From: Tritrichomonas musculus
Taxonomy: Eukaryota > Parabasalia > Tritrichomonadida > Tritrichomonadidae
Reading direction: 5' to 3'
NCBI GenBank assembly: GCA_039105265.1
Contig: JAPFFF010000042.1
Span: forward strand, 992,001-1,056,000
Length of the DNA stretch: 64,000 nt
The notes below the pieces were generated by a model. It saw nothing but the letters and a program-made list of their open reading frames with translations. It made no database searches and had not been told where the DNA came from. Made by a program: the position numbers and the translations under genes. Positions 1 to 7,623 of the stretch are shown piece by piece (the stretch's first letter is position 1; each line of letters opens with the position of its first letter).

Positions 1-492
1 TTTAATCATCTTTTTTTGTTCTTTCTTAGCCCTTTCATTTTTGAATTCTTCTCCCAATAGCTTTAATTGATTTAATATCTCGATATTTATTGTTGGATCC
101 TCCGCTTGTCGGAGGCAGCGAGTGCTCGCAGCTTCGTTGGCAAAGCCAACTTCACTGCGCGAATAAATAGAATTATTTAATTGTGGTGCTTGTGATTTTG
201 TTCTAGTGATTTTTTTCGGCTGCAGAGCAGACCCTCGCTGAAGAGCAAGTGGTAGTGGCTTTACAGGAGGTTCCTCTGTAGACTCTACTGTTGGTTCTTC
301 ATCTTGTGGTTCAGTAGCTGCTGGTTCACTTGGGGGTTCAACTGGTGGTTTATTTAATGGTTCCTTACGAGGTCTAACTATATATTTTCCTTCTGTTTTA
401 GTAGGAAAAACTTCATATTCTTCATCATCTCTACCATTTAACCATTTTTGTATCACTTGTAATCTTTTGCTTTGAGGCACTCTTTTGCTCAT
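1..492 (-). CDS. Maverick hypothetical protein, Pro/Glu-rich (partial, 3' end beyond window)
   Basis: An open minus-strand frame begins with ATG at 492 (MSKRVPQSKRLQVIQKWLNG) and has no stop down to base 1, giving at least 164 residues. The N-terminal 20 residues are basic and helical-looking. The middle (about residues 45-85) is a disordered Pro/Glu/Thr run, and the last visible residues are Lys/Glu-rich. The start has the same TAAATG-type context as the other genes of this element, and the next gene upstream begins only 60 bp away. The part encoded at about 97-160 contains several short GC-rich hairpins. No function is recognised; a small structural or DNA-binding role is only a guess. Confidence 0.6.
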   Translation of the reverse strand, partial: MSKRVPQSKRLQVIQKWLNGRDDEEYEVFPTKTEGKYIVRPRKEPLNKPPVEPPSEPAATEPQDEEPTVESTEEPPVKPLPLALQRGSALQPKKITRTKSQAPQLNNSIYSRSEVGFANEAASTRCLRQAEDPTINIEILNQLKLLGEEFKNERAKKEQKKMIK

Positions 493-551
493 TTATGAGC
501 TTTAAAAAAATGTTTATATTTGCTTGCTATTACATGAATTTGTTTGAGTTT

Positions 552-1241
552 TCACCTTCTTGCTTTTCTTCGTCTTTTGATAGCATATTTTTTGTTTCGA
601 TATATTTTATAGCTAGCCGGCTTTCTTGAATAATGAATACGTGGATAGTTCAAATAATTTAGATAGTAATTACCTAATATATCTCTATTTAAGTCTCCTA
701 ATTTCATTTTCAATTCTTTCTCCCTATCTTTGTTTTCTATTCTCTCGAAACCATTTCCTATTGTGTTCATTGTTTTGGCTCCTGCCTTTAAATATTTATT
801 ATCAGTTGCTTCACCTATAGCTTCTGCGATTTCACCACCAGTTTTAAATATCTCGCCTTTATTATCCCATGCCCATTTTAATCTATCCTTTGCTTTCTTT
901 ACCTCTTCATCATTATTTTTTGACTTTCCATCTGTGATTTTATCATATGCTCTATTTATTTTGTTCATAAACTTCCCTACTATCCCTTCTGAATTTGTTT
1001 TTGTAGTAGTCATAGGAGGTGGTACTGGAGGTGGAGCTGGTGTAGGAGGTGGTATAGCCTGCGGAGCAGATGCTTGCTTTGCAAATGGAGGAGGTTCTTC
1101 ACTAGATTTTCTTCCAGTTAATTTGTTATATGCATTACTTATCATATTTGATATTTTATCACTTATCCCTCCAATTGGTTCTTCTGTTCCATCACTTCGT
1201 AGAGTAGGTGGACTTCCAACACTAAATAACTCAAAAGACAT
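552..1241 (-). CDS. Maverick small protein A, paralogue of the next gene
   Basis: A 229-residue protein of unknown function. Residues about 45-80 are Pro-rich (runs of PPP). The C-terminal half shares a clear pattern with the gene at 1270-1773: NK-x-EI-x-KTGGE, then IG, then an Ala/Gly-rich stretch ending GNG-x-ER-x-EN, and finally PRIHY-x-RKP. The last 20 residues are very basic (ending RRRKARR), suggesting nucleic-acid contact. The Gly/Ala-rich amphipathic centre next to a basic tail would suit a minor virion-type or membrane-active protein, but that is inference only. It sits 28 bp downstream of its paralogue in the Maverick gene block. Confidence 0.65.
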   Translation of the reverse strand: MSFELFSVGSPPTLRSDGTEEPIGGISDKISNMISNAYNKLTGRKSSEEPPPFAKQASAPQAIPPPTPAPPPVPPPMTTTKTNSEGIVGKFMNKINRAYDKITDGKSKNNDEEVKKAKDRLKWAWDNKGEIFKTGGEIAEAIGEATDNKYLKAGAKTMNTIGNGFERIENKDREKELKMKLGDLNRDILGNYYLNYLNYPRIHYSRKPASYKIYRNKKYAIKRRRKARR

Positions 1242-1269
1242 TTAATTGGAAACAAAATTGACTGCGGGC

Positions 1270-1773
1270 TCACTTCTTTGATTTCTTTTTCTTTTTACTA
1301 CTTGTCGAGCCCTGTCTTTGTTGATACTCTATTTTCCTCTTCAATTGTTCTATTTTTGCTTCTTCTCCATCATCAAACATATTTCTTTTCTGATATAATG
1401 CTGTTGGTTTCCTTCCATAATGAATACGTGGAAAATCAGAATAGGCTACATATTTGTTTCCAAATAGACGACCATTCCTTTCCTCTAATAATTTTTCCAA
1501 CTCACTTTTTTTTGTTCTGTTTTCCATTCTCTCTAAACCATTACCTGCTGCCTGTGCACCTGCTCCTGCGGCCATTAAAATAGGATTCCCTATTGTTGCT
1601 CCAATATCTTTAACTGCTTCTCCTCCTGTTTTTAATATCTCTGCTTTATTATTCCAAACCCAATTTGTTGCATCTTTAACTCCTCTCATAAATCTTCCAA
1701 AAGTACCACCACCAGAATCTGGTGGTGCTGTAGATTGAATATATTTTCCAGAATCAATAGTTCCTGACGGCAT
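1270..1773 (-). CDS. Maverick small protein B, paralogue of the neighbouring gene
   Basis: A 167-residue protein. Residues about 35-125 align with the C-terminal half of the gene at 552-1241: WNNKAEILKTGGEAV matches WDNKGEIFKTGGEIA, GNGLERMEN matches GNGFERIEN, and PRIHYGRKP matches PRIHYSRKP. The Ala/Gly-rich segment here (AAGAGAQAAGNG) is more hydrophobic. The tail is Lys/Ser-rich (SSKKKKKSKK). The two genes are tandem and on the same strand, so a duplication within the element is the simplest origin. Function is unknown; the pair probably has a structural role in the Maverick particle or DNA packaging (inference). The start has ATAAATG context. Confidence 0.65.
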   Translation of the reverse strand: MPSGTIDSGKYIQSTAPPDSGGGTFGRFMRGVKDATNWVWNNKAEILKTGGEAVKDIGATIGNPILMAAGAGAQAAGNGLERMENRTKKSELEKLLEERNGRLFGNKYVAYSDFPRIHYGRKPTALYQKRNMFDDGEEAKIEQLKRKIEYQQRQGSTSSKKKKKSKK

Positions 1774-1788
1774 TTATTATAAATAAAA

Positions 1789-2646
1789 CTATGACTCAAA
1801 GTAATATTTGTTGGCTGTTATATTGCAAATAAATTTATCGTGAGGTTCTCTATGCTGCAAATATTCTTTAACCGTCTTTTTGATATTTAGATTGTTATTC
1901 GTTTGTTGAAGCAATGATGTAAAATCTTCTTCGGAATATCCACTATAACATATCAAATCTGTAGCCAATCTCTTTGCGTTTATGTGGACGAATCGAATTG
2001 TTTGAATAGCCATAATACAAGTAATATTATAGTGTCTCGTTTTGGTCAGTAGTCTTAAGAATTCAGTATTGTTATGTGTTAATAAATCACTTCCTGCACA
2101 GTCATCTAATATTATCAGTGTGTTGTATGGATATGATGAAGTTTGGTATTTTACTAGCTTGTTTGCTATATATACTATTCTATCATCTATTTCTTGAAGA
2201 GAGTGCTTATTTATTAGTCTCTGCATTTCTTCATTTGTTTCTTTCATTCTTGATAATACATGCTTTACCATTGCATAATATTTTATCTTTCTCTTTAGAT
2301 GCTTTTTTAGGTAATCCATTAATTCTGCTTCGTTAAGATATACAATTGGTGTCTTTACATTTTTACTCATCGCTTCTGCAGTTTTGTCCATCTTGCCGCT
2401 TGTTGAGCAGAAGATAATTTTTTGGTAGTATGGATGCTTAAATAATCTCTCTGTGATTAAAATGTGTTTCCATATCCAATAACTCTTTCCTGCACCTGGT
2501 TTGCCTATAAGAAAATAGATACCATTAGTGCTAAATGGATAGGATGGATGTAATGGTTTCATAAGTGCAGCTTCTATTTCTTTTTGGTTTTTCTTCATTG
2601 TCTTTTGGATTAGTGATTCCACTTCTTTCATTATTTGTTTAGACAT
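1789..2646 (-). CDS. Maverick/Polinton packaging ATPase (FtsK/HerA, A32-like)
   Basis: A 285-residue P-loop ATPase. Walker A is GKPGAGKS at residues 48-55, Walker B is LIILDD at 177-182, and a sensor-like Gln follows at about 215 (IMAIQT). Size, motif spacing and the position next to the integrase match the genome-packaging ATPase of Polintons and related nucleocytoplasmic viruses, which pumps DNA into a capsid. An N-terminal helix of about 40 residues precedes the ATPase fold. All key motifs are intact and the frame is unbroken, so this copy may be functional. The gene starts 10 bp after the integrase stop codon, with TAAATG start context. Confidence 0.85.
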   Translation of the reverse strand: MSKQIMKEVESLIQKTMKKNQKEIEAALMKPLHPSYPFSTNGIYFLIGKPGAGKSYWIWKHILITERLFKHPYYQKIIFCSTSGKMDKTAEAMSKNVKTPIVYLNEAELMDYLKKHLKRKIKYYAMVKHVLSRMKETNEEMQRLINKHSLQEIDDRIVYIANKLVKYQTSSYPYNTLIILDDCAGSDLLTHNNTEFLRLLTKTRHYNITCIMAIQTIRFVHINAKRLATDLICYSGYSEEDFTSLLQQTNNNLNIKKTVKEYLQHREPHDKFICNITANKYYFES

Positions 2647-2656
2647 TTATTTGTGG

Positions 2657-3733
2657 TTAAATCCATTTCCTGATATTTGATGGTATATTTTTTTGTTTTG
2701 ACCAATAATCCATCTCAAGATTAGATAATTTAGTTGGTGCTCCCTCTCGTAAATTTTTAGCTGGAATTACATCTTCTGTCCCCTCGCTATATTTTATTTT
2801 ATATTTATTCTTAGCTGCATCATATGATATAATTTTTTCCACTATACCTCTCTTGCCTCCCTTCAGTGTTTGCGCTATATTTTTATTTTGTGTTTTTATT
2901 AGTCTGTATCCAGGTAATTTATCTATTGATTCATCTTTAGATTTAACTATAAATTGATTTCCAGCCTTGGAATCAACTATGTATGCTTCTTTACTGACTC
3001 TATTTCTGCGCTTCGAAAATGGCTCCTTAGCTTGAATAATTCTAACTCTATCATTTGGTTTGAAGTCATAGGGATTATTTTGTGATTTGGTTTTTACATA
3101 TTCTTTTTCATCTTTTTCTGTCATTTCATTTGGTATTTTATAGTCTAGTGACCTGTGGGGAGAATTGTTGTATGAATCTATTAAACCATTCATCTCTTGT
3201 TCTCCAATATATCTATTCTCACCTACCATATCTCTTATTGTTCTCATGAATCTATTTATAATACCTAGAACATTATGGTTATTGTCTTCTGTTGTATTGT
3301 ATATTATGTCATGTGTTTTCATCAGTTGCAATACATCGTTGGACAAATAAGCTGCATCTTGGTCTGATGTTATAGAATAGACATCTGGTTCTTCTTCAAA
3401 AAATTTGTTAAGTGCTTTGGCTACTTCTTTTGCACCCTTCCCCTTCATTGGATAACAAAAAGCCTTCCTGGTATTAATATTAATTAACATCAAATAATTT
3501 AATCCATCTTTTGTCTTGTCATTTATGAATGTGTCCATTTGGTATCCACCCGAATGCTTCGAATAGATGTTCATGAATTTTGCCTTTGGTACTTTCACAT
3601 CATGAACCACTTTCTTTAAATAATTCAATGCTGCCTCTTCTGTGAATCCATAGCGTTTTGCAAGAGGGACAAATTTAGATGGTGTCTTCCACGGAAATTT
3701 CTTAAATAACTCATCTATTGTCTTGTAAGTCAT
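2657..3733 (-). CDS. Maverick/Polinton retroviral-type integrase (c-int), catalytic Glu replaced
   Basis: A 358-residue rve-superfamily integrase. The core spans about residues 60-200, with catalytic candidates D67 (YQMDTF) and D124 (TSDQDAAY). Exactly 35 residues after D124, where the D,D35E signature expects Glu, the protein has N160 (GIINRFMRT). A chromo-like domain at about 292-335 (RGIVEKIISYD and following) resembles the C-terminal module of Maverick integrases. The enzyme would join element ends to target DNA. The Asn may mean a dead copy or a family-level shift of the acidic residue (E149 and D150 lie about 10 residues earlier). The frame is otherwise intact. Confidence 0.9.
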   Translation of the reverse strand: MTYKTIDELFKKFPWKTPSKFVPLAKRYGFTEEAALNYLKKVVHDVKVPKAKFMNIYSKHSGGYQMDTFINDKTKDGLNYLMLININTRKAFCYPMKGKGAKEVAKALNKFFEEEPDVYSITSDQDAAYLSNDVLQLMKTHDIIYNTTEDNNHNVLGIINRFMRTIRDMVGENRYIGEQEMNGLIDSYNNSPHRSLDYKIPNEMTEKDEKEYVKTKSQNNPYDFKPNDRVRIIQAKEPFSKRRNRVSKEAYIVDSKAGNQFIVKSKDESIDKLPGYRLIKTQNKNIAQTLKGGKRGIVEKIISYDAAKNKYKIKYSEGTEDVIPAKNLREGAPTKLSNLEMDYWSKQKNIPSNIRKWI

Positions 3734-3743
3734 TTAAATTCAT

Positions 3744-5159
3744 TTAAATGTAAAGCATCTTCTTGTATGGCAAGAATATCATTTCAATTTTAAATGATTC
3801 ATTATTTGGCACTATGACTGGAATGTTATTATGTCGGCCTGAATAAAAATCAATCCAAAATCTTTGGTCTGTTGAGTTCAGCTTAAAGTATTTGATAGGG
3901 TTGAAATATATCTGACTATTACCTAAATAATATTTATTTGATTGTTCTGCTATTGATGAATATACAGCACAAGAATGCCTATCCCATACATTTTTGAATC
4001 TTAGCTCTCTCATCCACTTGCCTTCATACCTAATGATATTTCCATCTTTATCTTTGACTGGTTTGCTTAAATCCATGAAATCCTCTGGATGGTTATTGAA
4101 TGGCTCATAACCAATATTATAAACATCATCAAAATCAAATCGTCGATATGGAGATTTATTATTTGGTGGTCTAACTCTAAAGCTAATCGATAGGTCCACA
4201 TAATAGTTTTTATATTTACTATCTTTGACTTGTTCACCATTAGTTGGTGAATAAAAGATTTCATAGAACATATTATTTTCATAATCATAAAAGCCATCTG
4301 TTTGGACATCCCTTCGTCTTAAGCCAGTTTTTTCTTCATGGAATGTGGGCTTCAATTCATTTAATTTGATTTCTTCTCTAATTTTTTCCATTTCTTTTTG
4401 AGCATTATATCTAGTGGCTATATTTATTTTATCTTCATCATTCTTTTTATCTAATTCTTTTTGTAGCTCAGCTTTAACTGTGTCATCTTTCTCATTAAAT
4501 ATTTTATTTGTGAGGTCTTCTATTTCTTTTTGCAAATTTTGATATTCTGTAATTAAATTAGAATATTTGGTGCTTAATTTTAGTTCTTGGTTATCTAAAT
4601 TGAAATTGTGGTCTTTATTGATTTTATCTGCTTCAATATTAAACTCAACAAATTTGGCTTCAATAGCAGATTGTATATCATTCCACACCTCACTAAAATC
4701 ATTTTCACGATTCAACCACGAGTTTATACTGATAAATACTTCACTCTTATGGTCATCTTCAAGATACTTCCATAATTGTTCATATGAAAATAGGGGATTA
4801 TCATGCTTGAGTTTATCATATTCGTCTCGTCTATATTTTCTTACTCCAAGAGTAAATTCTATCTTTCTACTTCTGGCTAACATAAAAATATTTCTCACCC
4901 CAATAATTGATTCCCCTCTATTTGATGTACACCATTCTTGCGGGAAATTAAAGTAATATCTGTTTGGTTTGCTAGGGTCTTGTTCTCCATCTTCTAAAAA
5001 GTAGGCATATTCAATGGCAATCGGTGTTTGCTCTTCAGCTGGATTTAGTGTCGGGTACATTTCAATCGTGGTAAATATTTTTTTGTAGTCATTAATGACA
5101 AACTTTTTGTGAAGAGAACTTTTTGAACAGGAAACTTTTTGAATTATTAACTTTTTCAA
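3744..5159 (-). CDS. Maverick capsid-like protein (candidate PY-type major capsid)
   Basis: A 471-residue protein, largest in the visible block and next to the integrase and ATPase, the usual place for the double jelly-roll capsid gene. It is rich in aromatic and beta-prone segments, with a predicted helical coiled segment at about residues 175-265 (NLQKEIEDLTNKI and repeats of KEL/EEI). The C-terminus (FKIEMIFLPYKKMLYI) is hydrophobic. No sequence motif proves the capsid assignment, so it rests on size and neighbourhood. The first 20 residues fall in a 16-bp repeat array (5103-5198) and look non-conserved; an alternative start is M34 at 5060 (MYPTLNPAEE). Stop and next start overlap a TTTAAATG repeat. 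Confidence 0.45.
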   Translation of the reverse strand: MKKLIIQKVSCSKSSLHKKFVINDYKKIFTTIEMYPTLNPAEEQTPIAIEYAYFLEDGEQDPSKPNRYYFNFPQEWCTSNRGESIIGVRNIFMLARSRKIEFTLGVRKYRRDEYDKLKHDNPLFSYEQLWKYLEDDHKSEVFISINSWLNRENDFSEVWNDIQSAIEAKFVEFNIEADKINKDHNFNLDNQELKLSTKYSNLITEYQNLQKEIEDLTNKIFNEKDDTVKAELQKELDKKNDEDKINIATRYNAQKEMEKIREEIKLNELKPTFHEEKTGLRRRDVQTDGFYDYENNMFYEIFYSPTNGEQVKDSKYKNYYVDLSISFRVRPPNNKSPYRRFDFDDVYNIGYEPFNNHPEDFMDLSKPVKDKDGNIIRYEGKWMRELRFKNVWDRHSCAVYSSIAEQSNKYYLGNSQIYFNPIKYFKLNSTDQRFWIDFYSGRHNNIPVIVPNNESFKIEMIFLPYKKMLYI

Positions 5160-5198
5160 TACGCGAACGATAGAACTTTTTGAATGTCTGGCTTTTTG
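5103..5198 (-). repeat. 16-bp-spaced CTTTTTG motif array at the Maverick end
   Basis: CTTTTTG or CTTTTTC occurs on the plus strand at 5103, 5119, 5135, 5151, 5176 and 5192, so four of five intervals are exactly 16 bp (the other is 25). On the minus strand the motif reads CAAAAAG, mostly preceded by TT or GTT, and lies just upstream of or inside the start of the capsid-like gene. Since 16 is not a multiple of three, the array is more likely regulatory or structural than coding. Confidence 0.6.
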
Positions 5199-5250
5199 AA
5201 TGGGGTCCAGGGGCGGGAGCCCTTGGAGTAGTCTCGAGCGTAGCGAAGAG

Positions 5251-5280
5251 GGTAGGCTGTGTAATTAGACACGGCCTACC
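5251..5280. repeat. GC-rich terminal hairpin of the Maverick
   Basis: A 12-bp stem (GGTAGGCTGTGT pairing with ACACGGCCTACC, one G-T wobble) encloses a 6-nt loop. It sits about 10 bp inside the inferred Maverick terminus and stands out as GC-rich in AT-rich DNA. Confidence 0.7.
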
Positions 5281-5284
5281 GTAT

Positions 5285-6228
5285 ACTACTAAAACTTTAT
5301 AACAATTATCTCCATCAAATGGGAAGCAAATTATTTCAATTTTGTAATTCTTTAAAATGTTTTTAATTTTGTATAATATTTCTATCGTTTTTGAGTTGGC
5401 TTTCCCATTTGAATGAGGAATTATGTGCCGAATTATCGATTTGTAAAAATGATTTAAAGGATTTAATTGAAAAACAAAGCCAGCTCTAACGATATTCTGC
5501 CAGTTTTTCTGAATGAATTTTGTAAAGTTTTCAATATCTTTTGAAAATATTTTAAATTATTTTTTGTCGATTTTAGGATCAAACAAAAAACCAGATGTCG
5601 TTCCATTACTATTTACTTTTATATTTGGTTTAAAAAATAAGGTATCTACAGCCAGGGAAGCATAAATTTTAGTTTTATTAAACATTTTATAATCTGGTTT
5701 AAAGGCAGTGACAATATTCTTCATTTTTTCCAAATCTAGTAGATCGTCATCGAAATTGTTAAAATATTTTTTTCTGTATTCCTCTAATCCATCTTTTGAG
5801 GGAAGAATAGGAATATTTTTTAAAAAATATCATAAGCTTGGTCAGAAGCGTCATATATTTCTAAACACATTTTCATCAAATCTTTCGGGGTTATCGTATT
5901 TATTGTTAATGAATAAATTAAATATATCAATTATTATTTTACCAATTGAATTGTAAATTTTGCCCAAAAATTTTTTGATAATAATTGAATATCTTTCAAT
6001 TAAACTATAAAGATATTCTAGATGAGTTTTTAACTTTGATATTTCTTCATTCATTGCTGAATTTATTGCTAAAAAAGGATCATCATTTTGAATGCTATTT
6101 CTTAGATTTTTGATACTTTGACCAAACGCTTTGGCATGATTTTCTCTTTTTAATCGCAAAGCTTCACGAGCTTTCTCTATCCCTTTCATCAAAAATATCT
6201 TATTGAAAAAGTTGAAATGCCAATTCAT
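5285..6228 (-). pseudogene. Decayed gene of unknown family, cut by the Maverick end
   Basis: Minus-strand coding sequence runs from ATG at 6228 (MNWHFNFFNKIF) through a Lys/Glu-rich helical part, but the frame breaks twice between 5880 and 5810. It then resumes (NIPILPSKDGLEEYRKKYF) to an in-frame TAA near 5561, and continues open as DIENFTKFIQKNWQNI to FPFDGDNCYKVLVVY at 5285, where the Maverick terminus begins. Two frameshifts plus one stop in otherwise coherent protein sequence show a dead gene. Most breaks fall at A/T homopolymers. The family is not recognised; the FDGDNCY motif resembles DDE-type or other multicopy trichomonad proteins only loosely. The missing C-terminus would lie beyond the other end of the Maverick. 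Confidence 0.6.
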
Positions 6229-7172
6229 TTAATAAGATTATTACTTAGTTGATACTTTAATATATATCATGATATGATTTAGAAAATCAGGTCGTATTTT
6301 TTAAAAATAGAAGTTTAAAATTGAATTATGAGATTTATTTCATATTTCTATGAGATTATTGAAAATTTGATAGCACATTTAAAAAATTGAAATAAATACG
6401 TTAACCGAATATGAAAGTTTTTTAATAAAATAATGTTTATTTAATTATCATATTTGGTATTCAAAATTTCAATATGCAAAATAAATACTTAACAAGATAA
6501 GGTATATAATAAACATAATTATTGAGATAAGGGCAATCATGATCATAAAAATAAATGCTCAACTTTTCATTTTTTTCTGAAAAATAAAAATATCTCGAAA
6601 ATTTTTTTTAATAATTTCTTTCATTTCATATATTTATAATAATTACCCAATACTATTATTATTTAAATTGCTTAAATTATATTTTGATCAAAAAAAGCAA
6701 ATAATTACTTAGATTTGAGAAACCATTTTCTCAAAAAAGAGGTGAGACTGCGAAATTTTAAATGAACTTTTTTAGGAATAATAATCAACAAAATTAAAAA
6801 TAAATTTAAAATATAGTATTATGGTGTTGTTACCTTTTCATATCATATACTTTTTTTCAGATTTAATCAAAAAAAATTGAAATTGTATTGATATTTCAAA
6901 ATGTCATAATTCATATATTCTTCATTATTTTTTCTTTTCAACCATTAAATTGCATTTGTATATAGATGATCTCTATTTTTTAATAAGAAAGCTATTCAAT
7001 AAATGCGTTTTTGGTCAAAATTCAAAAAAATATTTTTCAATTTAAAGAGAAATTTTCTTCTATATTAATGACCAAAGGGATAACTATAGTTTATCTCTTA
7101 ATTTATCTGGTGCTGGCAAACATATCAAAATATTTTTAAATTTTTTTTACAATTTTAGCTAGGATTGAGGTT
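6229..7172. other. AT-rich spacer
   Basis: No supportable gene. The only distinctive sequence is 6738-6759 (AGAGGTGAGACTGCGAAATT and two more T), which recurs inverted at 10309-10331 on the far side of the transposon at 7178-9863. Confidence 0.6.
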
Positions 7173-7177
7173 TAATA

Positions 7178-7250
7178 GACCTATCCACAAATTAAAAATC
7201 GTTTGTTGAACGTTTATTTAAAATTTGCGGACATTAAACTTTTTGTGAAC
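7178..7250 (+). repeat. Left terminal inverted repeat of the IS5/PIF-type element
   Basis: 73 bp, reverse complement of 9791-9863 with one mismatch (T versus C at the sixteenth base). It ends in TTTTTGTGAAC, and the TTCACAAAAAGTTTAAT portion of its complement recurs near 12536. Confidence 0.9.
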
Positions 7251-7604
7251 ATCTATAAATTTCTAAATAATTTAAAATTTATAAAAAAGCTAATGTTTGC
7301 ATTTATAAAGTTTTTTCGAGGACAATATTTTTAAAAAGCGAATATTATATTAAAATAATTAGTATAAACAATTAATAATAAATGTAGATAAATGATTATC
7401 TTAGTTTTATAATTTGAAATCTTGTTATTGTGTTATTTTCATAAAAAATTTTAGCGATATGAAAAAATAATTGATTATCTATAATTTTTCTATTTATTAT
7501 TTTTATATATATTTTATACTTTCAATTTTAATAGAAATCAATTTTATTTCATTCAAAAAATTGAATAAAATTTTATGAAATAAAAAAAAAAATGGAACAT
7601 CATT

Positions 7605-7609
7605 TCATT
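7605..7609 (+). promoter_or_regulatory. Initiator (Inr, TCATT) of the IS5/PIF-type transposase
   Basis: TCATT lies 17 bases before the ATG at 7624. It matches the trichomonad initiator TCA(+1)Y(T/A), which normally sits within about 20 bases of the start codon. Confidence 0.4.
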
Positions 7610-7623
7610 TATTTATTAACAAA

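Larger units (their letters stand above)
1..5290 (-). mobile_element. Maverick/Polinton element, right-hand part
   Basis: Six consecutive minus-strand genes include a packaging-type P-loop ATPase and a retroviral-type integrase with a chromo-like tail, the diagnostic pair of Maverick/Polinton elements. The left part (including any DNA polymerase and protease genes) lies outside the window. I place the right end near 5290: the sequence from 5290 inward on the minus strand begins AGTAGTATACGG, is followed by a GC-rich hairpin, and directly abuts a decayed reading frame that is cut off there. Polinton ends commonly begin with AG, which fits. The exact terminus and the target duplication cannot be confirmed without the other end. 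Confidence 0.85.

Noticed and set aside
4067..4309. 80-codon frame inside the capsid-like gene
   Set aside because: Shifted-frame shadow of the longer 3744-5159 gene.
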